NCBI GenBank assembly: GCA_004194705.1
Contig: SADC01001222.1
Location: forward strand, 163,726 to 227,725
Source: Ditylenchus dipsaci
Taxonomy: Eukaryota > Nematoda > Chromadorea > Rhabditida > Anguinidae
Reading direction: 5' to 3'
Length of the DNA: 64,000 bases
Each line of letters starts with the position of its first letter. Position 1 is the first letter of the stretch. Below, piece by piece: positions 54,759 through 64,000 of the stretch. The position numbers and the translations under genes were made by a program. The notes below the pieces were generated by a model, which was given only the letters and a program-made list of their open reading frames with translations, had not been told where the DNA came from and searched no databases.

Positions 54759-55387
54759 ATGGTTGGCCGAGTTCGTACCAAGACAGTCAAGAAGGCTTCG
54801 CGAAATATCATCGAGAAGTACTATCCCAAGTTGACGCGTGATTTCCACACCAACAAGCGAATTTGTGAGGGTAGGTATATTCACCGCTATTTTAACAACA
54901 TATTTGACCTTATATCTTTCAGAATAGCAGTGATTCCGAGCAAAAAGATGAGAAACCGAATTGCTGGTATGTTTTCTTGATTTGTGTTTCAAGTTTGTGA
55001 CAATTTCGCTTTCTATCCACTACCATAATTTTGTAAAAGCGTGTGCCGAAATTTTGTTCTGCTTCATAGTGCTTCCTAAATCCTGCTTCCTAGTAAATCC
55101 ACTCTATTTAGGTTCACCACCCATTTGATGAAGCGTATCGAGAAGGGGCAGTTCGTGGCATCTCCATTAAGCTGCAGGAGAGGAACGTGAGCGTCGCGAC
55201 AACTACATGCCCGAGATGTCTTATCTGGATCCCTCTCTCCATCCGTCACTCGCCGTTGACCAGGAGACTAAGGAAATGATCGAGCATTACGTAAGTCATC
55301 TTTAGCTTGGGTGAGTGAAATGAAGCACGTCCGTATTTTTTAGGGCCTGAGCATTCCAGTGAGCTGAAGAGCGCTGCTCGTCGTTAA
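54759..55387 (+). CDS. RPS17: Ribosomal protein eS17 (RPS17)
   Basis: Component of the small cytosolic ribosomal subunit. Four exons: 54759-54870, 54923-54966, 55112-55290 and 55344-55387. Reads [15 protein letters not shown], then IIEKYYPKL and [10 protein letters not shown]; exon 2 gives [14 protein letters not shown]; exon 3 gives [40 protein letters not shown] and KEMIEHY; exon 4 gives [13 protein letters not shown] and stop. Length of about 130 residues fits the family. One-base corrections are needed at the starts of exons 2 and 4, at IEKG/PVRG and in the QEEERE run. Introns are intact, so these look like sequence errors. Confidence 0.95.
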
Positions 55388-55457
55388 GAATCCAACAGAA
55401 TCGAAGTTGCAGTCTCATTTGTTGTTATTCCTGGTATTTGTCAATTGGTGTGTTGGA

Positions 55458-55463
55458 AATAAA
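55458..55463 (+). promoter_or_regulatory. Poly(A) signal AATAAA for RPS17
   Basis: Canonical hexamer 70 bases after the stop codon. Confidence 0.8.
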
Positions 55464-55499
55464 ATATGCTTGTAGTCTCTGTGGAACTCATGTTTCTGA

Positions 55500-56400
55500 A
55501 CTCAGTTTTTGGAACTCAGTTTTTGTGAGTGTTATGTAAGCGGGTTTCATAGCGCTGCGTGAGTCAGCGATCAAAAACTAATTTTCTCGCCAAGAAACTC
55601 ACAAAGTCAAAAGGGCAAGTAAGTTTATCCCTTCGGGGGGGGGGAGGGTTGAGGGTTCTATTAGGGCGGTTGGAAAATTCAAACACTTGGCTATGTTTTT
55701 TCTTACACTTTCCATTTGTAAAGTAGTTTTGTTGCGTTTTCGGTATCGGTATTCCGTTTTTCAAAGCTAAGACATCATCAAAAAGGGCTGAGTACCTTAA
55801 TCTTTTAACATGGTAAATGGAGTGTCAGAAGGCAGAAGCCTAAAAATCCAAAAACGACACTTTGAATAGCGAAAATATGAATAGATTAAGCGAGCTGAGA
55901 TTAAAAATTTGTAGTAGTTTGGGTGCGATTAAGCGTGGGTAGAGTACCCGCTAGGTGGCTTACCTTAATATAAGCAGGGTAATTTGCCAAGTACCTCTCG
56001 GAGACCATACACATGATGTTATCAATCGAGAAAATAATTTCCGAAATTGTTTTATCGTGGTCACTATGTAGGTATGAATGTACACAGGCACAACCTATAT
56101 ACAATGATCAAATAAAATGGCGGTAGGATTATGTCACGTTAGAACTTTGTCCGGTAGAGCTTTGTCGTTTACACCTTCCATCCTATGGCAAATGGGATCC
56201 GTTTATGTTTGGTTGAAAAATTAACGGACTTATAAAATTACAATTGGTGTCGCGGAATGGCATTTGAACGAATAACTGAGACGAAAAATTGCTTGACCTA
56301 AGAAGCGAGTTACTGACCAATTTAACTCGATAAGGGTATATTCACCCAAATGACCTGAAAGGTCAAACGTTAGTCTTTTTATATCTGAAATTACGGTAAA
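55500..56400. other. Intergenic, no gene recognised
   Basis: G run at 55637-55646. Short frames on the minus strand (55564-55764, 55901-56104, 56230-56436) have no conserved motif. AT-rich otherwise. Confidence 0.45.
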
Positions 56401-56404
56401 AAAT

Positions 56405-56808
56405 AAAGTGTGCACCAGGTGGATTCGAACCAGCATCCTCGGCGGTGGCTATCCAAGTGGTCGTCCACTTGGATCAAAATTTTTTTTTTACGTTTTCGGT
56501 TTCCAAAATCATTTTTTTCTGCACTAATTCGAGCATCCTGAAAATGGTTTGACAGTGGTAAATCACGTTTTATCAAGAAATTTTTGAGTTATCGTGAATT
56601 CTTGATTTTGATAAATCAATCGTTAGCAATAACTCTAAATTTCTCGATAAAACGTGATTTTACACTGTCAAACCATCTTCAGCATGCTCGAATTAGTGCA
56701 GAAAAATTGTTTTGGAAACCGAAAACGTAAAAAAAAATTTTGATCCAAGTGGACGACCACTTGGATAGCCACTGCCGAGGATGCTGGTTCGCACCCACCT
56801 GGGTGCAT
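56405..56808. repeat. Family A foldback joined to tRNA-like ends
   Basis: The centre (56451-56766) is a family A foldback with CCAAGTGGTCGTCCACTTGG at the left and the inverse at the right. Pairing continues outward into a tRNA-like 3' half on each side: GGATGCTGGTTCGAATCCAC (minus, 56405-56440) and GGATGCTGGTTCGCACCCAC (plus, 56778-56800), with TGGTGCA or GGGTGCA ends. Confidence 0.8.
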
Positions 56809-56837
56809 ATCTTTTTTATCATAATTTTGAGTGTTTA

Positions 56838-56900
56838 CTTGGCGAAGAGGTCCATATACTCATCACCAAGGTTACTGGTTCGAATCCCTCTGGGTGCAAT
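56838..56900 (+). repeat. tRNA-like fragment
   Basis: TGGCGAAGAGGTC (A-box-like) and GGTTCGAATCCCTC (B box), then GGGTGCA. Stems of a true tRNA do not pair. SINE relic. Confidence 0.45.
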
Positions 56901-57044
56901 CAGTCCAGAGTAGGAGACCCGATTAAATTAAATCATTTTTTAGAACATTATTTTGGATTGAATCGTTTGGGTTTTAAGGTCTGTACCCGAAATTGAACCG
57001 AACTGCAGAAAGTAGGTAGCTTAACAAACAAGATCTTTATCAAA

Positions 57045-57195
57045 ACAACTACTTAGCAAAAAAATTCTTAGCAAACGACCATTTTAGCAAATTGGCGCTT
57101 AAATTTGAATTCTTAGCAAATTGGCGCTTAAATTTTTCTTAGCAAAACGACCGCTTAGCAAATCGACCACTTAGCAAATCGCTGCTTAAATTCGG
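57045..57195. repeat. CTTAGCAAATTGGCG/CTTAGCAAATCGACC array
   Basis: About eight irregular units of 15-25 bases, all starting with TTAGCAAA. Looks like one terminal array of an array-ended element; the inverse partner is not in view. Confidence 0.6.
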
Positions 57196-57234
57196 GTACA
57201 GCCTCCTTTAATAGGAGGGCAAATCTACCGTGCG

Positions 57235-58115
57235 TATCTAGTCTCGCATGGAAATCGCGACGCTACTGTCATATAACCAACACCCCCCCCCCTAAAACCG
57301 ACTTTTTTGGGAGTGTGTAAAAACCATTTTATGCAATAATTTGCCATAAAGGGACCAGAAAAGCAGTTTAAAGGGATTATGGGCTGTATTGGGAGGGAAG
57401 GGAATAATACAGGGGCCACTTTTTTCAGCTGCTTTACCATGTTTTTCAACTCGGCCGTGGCAAAATAAACTCCATATGCATTTTATGATCAAGTGTACTT
57501 CTCGGAATCATCTCTAAGGTAAGTGCGTGCGCGCATCTCTAACTCTCAAGCCCCTGCGCCCCCTTCGGGGCTTGGGGCTTGGAGTTGAGATGCGCACATC
57601 ACATACCTTAGACACAAATCACTCGAAAGCGACTCTGGATGCATGAAAAAACATGCATACCAGAGTTATTTATGCGGTAGGCCCCAGTATTCAAAACTAT
57701 GTTCAACATCTTTATTTTTTCGCCGAAGAGCATTTCCCCTCGTTCTACAAGGCCGGCCAGAGGCCTAGCATCCAAAAATTCAGCCTAGCACTCAAAAAGT
57801 GCTAGGCCTATGAGTAAACCCGCGAGGTCCACCCGCTGATCGGCTTGGTCCATGAAAAGTACTCATACTTATGCCTGCGCCACAAGTTCCTGGGTTTGAA
57901 AGTATTAGTATCAGAGTATTAGAGAATTAGTACTCTAAGGATCCCAACCATTTCGAGAAGTGGCCCTGTATTATTCCCTTCCCCCCAATACAGCCCATAA
58001 TCCCTTTTAAACTGCTTTTCTGGTCCTTTATGGCGAAATTATTGTGTAAAAAATGGTTTTTGACCATCCCTAAAAAAAGTCGGTTTGGTGGGGGGGGGGG
58101 GGGTATATTACAGTA
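57235..58115. repeat. Long foldback with core module, divergent arms
   Basis: Outer arms pair from GACGCTACTGTCATATAACC (57257) to the inverse at 58090-58115 and include GGACCAGAAAAGCAGTTTAA. The core at 57420-57710 carries all three hairpins, the GC-rich one partly shortened (57545-57575). The right half has an extra block (57720-57945) also found at 19790-19950. Confidence 0.8.
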
Positions 58116-58137
58116 GCGCCGAAATCGCAAATCGTTT

Positions 58138-58565
58138 TTCTTGCATCAGATATAATTTTTTTTGCATCAGATATAATTTTTTTTGCATCAGATATACGTA
58201 ATTCCTCTAATAAGCCGCCCCCCCTCTGGTTCAAAATCGTGTTCTTGGCATTGTGTTTTTGACCCATTTTTTGAAGACTTTTCTTTGGCAAGTTACCCCT
58301 CAATTTGTAGCCAGTGAGATGAGCTACAAAATAGATGGTGACTTGCCTAACAGTGGTTTTCAAAACATAGGTCAAAAACACAATGCCAAAACCCCGTTTT
58401 TTGAATTTAGGGGGGGGGCGGCTTATTAGAGGAATTACGGTAATTCTTTTTGCATCAGATTTATTTTGCATCAGATACATTTTTTTTGCATCAGATATAT
58501 TTTTTTTTTGCATCAGATCTATTTTGCATCAGATTTACTTTTTTTTGCATCAGATATGAAATTTT
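58138..58565. repeat. TTTTTTGCATCAGATATA array split by a MITE
   Basis: Three units at 58141-58194 and about six at 58445-58560, same orientation. 58195-58442 is the second copy of the TACCGTAATTCCTC MITE found at 32152. Confidence 0.85.
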
Positions 58566-58599
58566 CTGCGTTAAACCACCCAAAGTCCCCTGTAAACCC

Positions 58600-58925
58600 C
58601 AAACCATTGTTAATGAGTCCAAACTGCCACAAAGAACTTAAAACCACCCTGAACACTCCAAATGGCCTCAAACTATTCAAACACATAAAACCCTAATGAA
58701 CATCCCAAACCCGGACACCTCATTGCTTTTTGAACATACCTAACGCCCCCCGCCTCCCCCGTTCTTACCTACAAGGTCTGAATTTATGTCTTGATCAAGC
58801 ATTACTTCTTCTGATCCCAGATCATATATATTTTCTTGCTCAGATCTGATTCTGCATCGCATTCGTATTGAGCCAGATTTTTTTCTATCATGCCTTTCTT
58901 TACCCATAGTTCTTATTTTTTAGCG
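58600..58925. repeat. Dispersed 310-bp repeat (copy 2)
   Basis: Second copy of 47130-47440, with a few one-base gaps; ends TTTCTTTACCCATAGTTC. Confidence 0.75.
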
Positions 58926-59434
58926 CGAATACAGATTTTATATATAGTGTATATATAGTAAGATCCTCGAGACGCCAAAAGTCCCTCGAAAGGAATGCAC
59001 TTATGAAACGATTTTCTACTCAAGTTCACGGAGTGCCTATAGGTTAGTACACGTCCAGTCTAGGTATATGTTCACTTAGTCACCGAGACTCTAAAATTTA
59101 CACTTTAAGAGTTTACGCTTTAACACACTTTAACACTTATTTACACTTTAACACTTTAAAATTTACACTTTAAGAGTGACCAGGAGAAGTGGTCGGTGTG
59201 CTAGGAGAATAGGTAGGCACGCCAGGAGTGAGTAAGTGCCAACAGAGAGAAAGGCGGTCTGCCAGGAAAGCAAATATGTTTGTTGGTAATTAGAGAGTTT
59301 CTGATGTTTACGTTGGTATATTTTGATTAATTGATTTTTATCTTATTTTTTTAAATGTATTAAATTATGACGTTATACTGAACCTTGACCAAGGCGAGGG
59401 TGGTCCGCCGACAGGCGGGCCCCCCGAGCTAGTA
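58926..59434. other. No gene recognised
   Basis: 59095-59175 repeats the word ACACTTTA or TTTACACTTTAA seven times. The rest shows no coding or inverted-repeat signal. Confidence 0.4.
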
Positions 59435-59915
59435 TGACTGTAATATGTCAAAAGAACCATCAGAATCTGCTCTTTCGAATGAGTATATGTTAGATGAAAT
59501 CTGTGCGCAAAAAGTGGGACAACCAGAGTCCACTCACAAAACCACCATTCCTGACCTGTCAAATTTCCACTTAAAATCGTTCAGGAGCACGTCACAGGTG
59601 TCTATAACTGCTTCACGCTTCACACTAAATCAGGTATCCTTCAAATTTCAATACCAGGTAAACAGCTGGTTTTACCTCTTTCTCCTGTAATTTTTGAATG
59701 ACCTTTGTTTAATTTTCGTGCTGATTTCCGGTCATCTTGTAGCTCTTGAATTTCTCGACAAGTATTGACCAAGCTTGAAGCAGTTATAGACACCCGTGAC
59801 GTGCTCCTGAACGACTTTAAGTGGAAATTTGACAGGTCAGGAAATGGTGGTTTTGTGAGTTGGACTCTGGTTAAGCAGATTCTGATGGTTCTTTTGACAT
59901 ATTACAGTCATATAT
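59435..59915. repeat. Foldback with TATGACTGTAATATGTCAAA ends
   Basis: Left arm 59435-59625 and right arm 59735-59915 are inverses (for example GGAGCACGTCACAGGTGTCT with its complement), with a loop of about 100 bases. The open frame in the arm (MSKEPSESALSNEYM) is mirrored in the other arm and is probably not a gene, although the arm could derive from an exon. Confidence 0.75.
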
Positions 59916-60260
59916 GTGATCTGGAGTAAAGTGGTGTCCGCCTCTCGTGAAATCAGTCACTTTCTTGAAATGGTCGACCATTTCAAACCGATTATTGGGT
60001 CACTTTATCAACATCCAAACACCGACACTCATATTTTTAAAACAATCTACGTGAAATTCTGCACCAGAAACAACGGTTGTTCCGTTCAGTCTTTCTCGTG
60101 TTAACTAGTACTAACCCACCCAATATAGTAGTTTAGGAGTAGTTTAGGACTAGTTAAGTAGTACTTAAGTACTCATAAATGGCCAGTACTACTTAAGTAC
60201 TAGTTCGCAATCCTTCGCTACTACTTGGCAGCTACTTAAGTACTGAGTTTTTATTTTGCT
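59916..60260. repeat. AGTACTTAAGTACT-rich block
   Basis: 60105-60245 repeats AGTAGTTTAGGAGTAG and AGTACTACTTAAGTACT words like those at 37791-37935. 59916-60100 has a short frame without support. Confidence 0.45.
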
Positions 60261-60261
60261 G

Positions 60262-60450
60262 TGTGATGAAGATGGTTTGATGATAGTAAAATAAGGTTTG
60301 TAGGGTGAGTATTGAGAGATAATTGATTATACCAAAACTCGATTTACCAAAAGTAAAAAAAAATACCCACTAAACGTCATTTTACCACTATCAAACCATC
60401 TTCAGCATGCCCGAAACAGTCCAGAAACCGGTTTTAGAATCGAAAAAGTA
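60262..60450. repeat. Eroded family A foldback
   Basis: GATGGTTTGATGATAGTAAA and TTTACCACTATCAAACCATC pair; both hairpin ends have been lost. Confidence 0.65.
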
Positions 60451-61534
60451 TTAGGTTGTCTCAAATGTTCGTTCGTTTTTGCCTTGGTCCCCCTGTTTGC
60501 GTTTTGGCGCAATTTCAAAAGTTTTTAAAGCTCAGTAATTCATTATTGTGAATCTGCAACATCTTTGAGAATTTACGTACTGTTTCATTGAAACATCAAC
60601 ACCGACTTTCTTACAAAATTGGCACTAAATGAGGTTTGAAGTCAAAATTCCATGCGAAATTACTCAGAAACCCATTGAGTTGCGAGACTGTCCGGACTAG
60701 TTCGACCTTCACTTTTTTCTAAACCACAGTTGGCTAGCTCATTTTGTTTGATATTATTCTGAAATTAAAAAGACATTGCAAAGTCAAAAAATGAATTACT
60801 GAGCTTTAAAAACGATGAAACATAGTTTTTGTCGCATTTTAATTTAGATAATTAATAGTAAAGTAGTCGAATTAGACAAACTATTATAGCAGAGCTCAGA
60901 ACTTAAAAATTAAAAAAGAAAATTTCAGTCATTTTTTGTCAATTTTTTTTTCAAAATTCTACAGATTTTGGGTGTTAAATGAAGAACAAATCTTAAAATA
61001 AGTACGTTTCTGGGCCCTGTATTGAAGCAATACTAAAACTGGGCAGAGAAATCTCTCTCAGTGTAGAGATTTGGTCAAAGGGAGAGAGGCGACTCATCCT
61101 TGAGCTAGATTTTCGAAAAGTAATCGGATCCATGAAAATCAAAGAAAAAAGTCAATAAAAAACATTTGAGACATTAAACCTGCGAAAAGCTGTTCTAAAA
61201 ATGCTAAAATTATAAAAAATTAAAATTCTGCCAAAAATTAAGATTAAAACAGTTTCTGAAAATATACAATTATCTAACCATATAATGTGCTGCATAAAAG
61301 GCACCCAAAAGTAGAAAACTAAAACTGCCACAAAGGAGGTGCACACACATGTAGTGCCACAAATAAAGTAACCACCATCAATACGGTGCAATTGTTATGC
61401 AAAAGTTAATTTTTGCTAACCAATGGCTTGACACCTGACCCTGCCTTTATACTTTACATGCTCCGTGTCGTAACTTAACGTACCGTTGTACATCTTATTC
61501 TCACTATGCTTAACTGTATAAAACAGCCCGGGCA
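60451..61534. other. AT-rich stretch, no gene
   Basis: 60478-60520 is a scrap of the 38818-40290 palindrome (CCTTGGTCCCCCTGTT and TTGGCGCAATTT). The remainder has no recognised element or conserved frame. Confidence 0.45.
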
Positions 61535-62445
61535 CTTGTTTACTTGGGGGGGGGGGGCTTTTTTGGTCAACTATGAATAGGTTTAAGCGTCTTCTAAGTA
61601 ATTTTTTATACGCTAAAACGATAAAAAGGTTGTTTCCAAACAATTTCCGTACTAAAAAATTAGGTTTTCAAAAAAAATTGGTTACTAAAGATTGACCAAC
61701 TGCCTTGCCCGAAGGTAAGTAAACCAAAAAGAGTACCTGATACTCCAAAAAATACCGAAAAGATTGGATTTGAACATAGTTTTGTTTGACTGGGGCCTAT
61801 CGCATAAATAAACTCTGGTATGCATACATTTTATGCATCCAGAGCCACTTTCGAGTGATTTGTGTCTAAGGTATGTGGGTGTGCGCATCTCATCCAAGCC
61901 CCAAGCCTCCTGCGCCCCATTAAGGAGGCCGCAGGGGGCTGAAGAGTTAGTCACTTACCTTAGACATATAACCAGCAAGACTCTTGATCAAAAATGCATT
62001 AGACTTATTTTTGCCCAGCTCCAGTGACCGAAACATGCCAAAACAGGCAAATGGTCGAAATTCCAAATGTCCAAAATTCAATTTTTTATGGACTAGAACT
62101 TAAAATATGCCTTTTTTGAGCTTCTGAGGCAAATTTCGCGCACTCATATACCTTAGACATAATTCCGAGCAAGACTCTTGATCAAAAATACATATAGAGA
62201 CCTTTTTGCCTAGCTCCAGTGACCAAAACGCGGTCGATACCTTAATACCCGATATTTTAGCTTGGGGACCAAGGCAATCGGTCAACTTATGGTAACCAAA
62301 ATTTTTTTTGAAAACCTAACTTTTTAGTACGGAAATTGTTTGGAACAGCTTTTTTATCGGTTTTAGATATAAAATTACTTAGGAGGCATTAAAACCCTAT
62401 TCACAGTCGACCAAAAAAGGGCCCCCAAGTAAACAAGTTCCACCC
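61535..62445. repeat. Long foldback with core module (CTTGGGGG arms)
   Basis: Arms 61535-61680 and 62285-62445 pair (ACGGAAATTGTTTGGAA and its complement; TTTACTTGGGGGG with CCCCCCAAGTAAAC). Core module at 61745-62000, with a second partial piece at 62130-62250. Confidence 0.8.
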
Positions 62446-62511
62446 AGAGTCTTCGAAATAATTTTTTTTGACATAGTATAGTGAAAGATATCGTCTAAAG
62501 CCACATTGGCA

Positions 62512-63880
62512 CAAAAAAGATGCAAAGCACCTTTGTCTGAGCTGTCTTTTCTACAAGTAGAAAAGACAGACTATAACATGGTGTAATGAAAAATCAGGCC
62601 ATCTCAAATGCTGCACCAAATCGATTTTTGGCAACTATAGTCAAATCTCCGACTTGGTTGGCGATTAAGAATTAAGGCAAGTTCTCTACCCTCGATACAA
62701 CAACTACCCTCTAAATATCGTCGCGTCAAATGCAAGGCGTCCTATAAAAAACACGGGCATTTTTTAGGTTGGTTTAAATTAGCGCTTTTACTTTGACGCC
62801 ATTCAGAAATTAGTCGTGATGTTTTGAAAAAACGGTTTGCGGATTCGGATTCTCGCGCTACCGGAGTATACACCTCGCCCCCCCCCCAAATGAAATTTTT
62901 TTAAAGTGTTTCCAAACATCCTATATCGACTTAAAATTGCTCAGAAGCTCAAAAAAGCATTAATTTTAAGTTCTAGTCATAAAAAATTGAATTTTGGGCA
63001 TTTTGAAATTTCGACCATTTGCCTGTTTTGGCATGTTTTGGTCACTGGAGCTGCGAGAAAATAGTCTCTAATGCATTTTTGATCAAGATCTTGCTCGGTA
63101 TTATCTAAGGTAAGTGAATACTCTTCAGCCCCTGGCGCCTCTTAATGGGACGCAGGGGCTTGGTTGCTTGGGGTTGAGATGCGCACACCCACATACCTAG
63201 ACGCAAATACTCGAAAGTGACCTCTGGATGCATAAAAAATGTATGCATACCAGAGTTTCTTTATACGGTAGGCCCCAGTCAACAAAACTATGTTCAACAT
63301 CTTCCTTTTTTACACTAAATTCGTCTATTTTTTTTGTCCTTTCCCACCCCGAAATAGCCCTAAATCCATAAAAGGTCAAAATAGGTATGTTTGGGTGGTC
63401 CAAAATTCAATTTTTATGGACTAGAGCTTAAAAAATATGCTTTTTTGAAGCTTCTGAGGCAATTTTAAGTGATATAGGATGTTTTGAAAACACTTTAAAA
63501 AATTTCATTGGGGGGGGGGGGGTATACTCCGGTAACGCCGAGAATCCGAACCCGCAAACCGTTTTAAAAAAAACATCACGACTAATTTCTGAATGCGTCA
63601 AAAGTAAAAAGCGCCTAATTAAAACAACCTAAAAATGCCCGTGGTTTTTTATATGACGCCTTGCATTTGACGCGACGATATTTAGAGGGTAGTTGTTGTA
63701 TCGAGGGTAGAACTTGCCTTAATTCTTAATCCGCCAGCCAAGTCGCAGATTTGACTATAGTTGCCAAAAATCGATTTGGTGCAGCATTTGAGATGGCCTG
63801 TATTTTCATTACACCATGTTATAGTCTGTCTTTTCTACTTGTAGAAAAGACAGCTCAGACTCCCGTGCTTTGCATCTTTT
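62512..63880. repeat. Long foldback with hairpin ends and core module
   Basis: Arms of about 500 bases. At 62542-62569 and 63826-63853 each arm carries CTGTCTTTTCTAC joined through two bases to its own complement, a 13-bp-stem hairpin. Next inward come matching unique arms (ATCGATTTGGTGCAGCATTT), C-run/G-run blocks at 62879 and 63509, and a core module at 63045-63310 in the centre. Confidence 0.85.
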
Positions 63881-64000
63881 GAATTTTAGTTTCATTCGAA
63901 AGAGGAACTAATTCTGAGTATGTTTACTTTTGACGAACGCCAACTTCTTATTTGGATGACGAGATATGGCCATTTGAAATTCGACCTATGTCGAAGATCT
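63881..64000. repeat. Fragment of the 20530-21630 foldback arm
   Basis: Shares AATTCTGAGTATGTTTACTT-like text with 20600-20630. It runs off the window. Confidence 0.5.

Noticed and set aside
54759..55387. RPS17 as a processed pseudogene because of frame breaks
   Set aside because: All introns are retained with good borders and a poly(A) signal follows, so base-call errors are more likely.
56838..56900. Possible functional tRNA gene
   Set aside because: A and B boxes are present, but the acceptor, T and anticodon stems do not pair.
59445..59690. 81-codon frame starting MSKEPSESALS
   Set aside because: It is carried by a foldback arm and mirrored in the other arm; no independent support.

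Overview
The window is animal nuclear DNA, most likely from a nematode. Genes are split by many short introns (mostly about 40-65 bases, GT donors, pyrimidine-rich TTTCAG or TTTTAG acceptors). The recognisable genes are eukaryotic: ribosomal proteins eL21 and eS17, a SMARCAD1/Fun30 remodeller and a VPS13-type lipid-transfer protein. A MATH-BTB-BACK gene has the texture of the expanded nematode BATH family. Some start codons lie just after a splice-acceptor-like AG, which would fit spliced-leader trans-splicing, but no leader RNA gene was found. The nematode call is inference; animal origin is solid. AATAAA signals follow eL21, eS17 and SMARCAD1. Almost every conserved exon set needs one or more single-base corrections to stay in frame, often in short runs of one base. 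That points to residual indel errors in a long-read assembly, and a short run of N (2266-2282) supports draft quality.

Layout. 1-4900: foldback repeats, a tRNA-derived SINE head and MITEs. 4932-5797: RPL21 (+). 6907-10821: N-terminal part of a VPS13 gene (-), with a foldback in an intron. 11339-14729: a complete hAT transposon with an 8-bp target duplication. 14976-18460: a decayed second hAT that contains a nested element carrying an unknown spliced gene. 18832-30120: a dense nest of hAT MITEs, long foldbacks and a Mutator-like element, with one possible orphan first exon near 22214. 30131-36191: SMARCAD1 homologue (+), about 20 exons, two introns swollen by insertions. 36400-43250: very long palindromes and arrays. 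43556-45414: MATH-BTB gene (-). 45756-46555: unknown spliced gene (-) abutting a minisatellite. 47130-53990: repeats, including a Mutator-like element whose core was entered by a DUF4371-like hAT. 54759-55387: RPS17 (+). 55500-64000: foldbacks, arrays and MITEs.

The genes are unrelated housekeeping or regulatory genes and show no operon. What unifies the window is its repeat structure. One structured core (three successive stem-loops, two with UUCG-type loops) occurs about eleven times, usually at the centre of a long palindrome whose outer arms differ from copy to copy. Other foldbacks end in short self-complementary hairpins, and some are built from two tRNA-like promoter modules in inverted orientation. 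Several insertions can be dated relative to one another because exact target duplications and unoccupied paralogous sites are both present.
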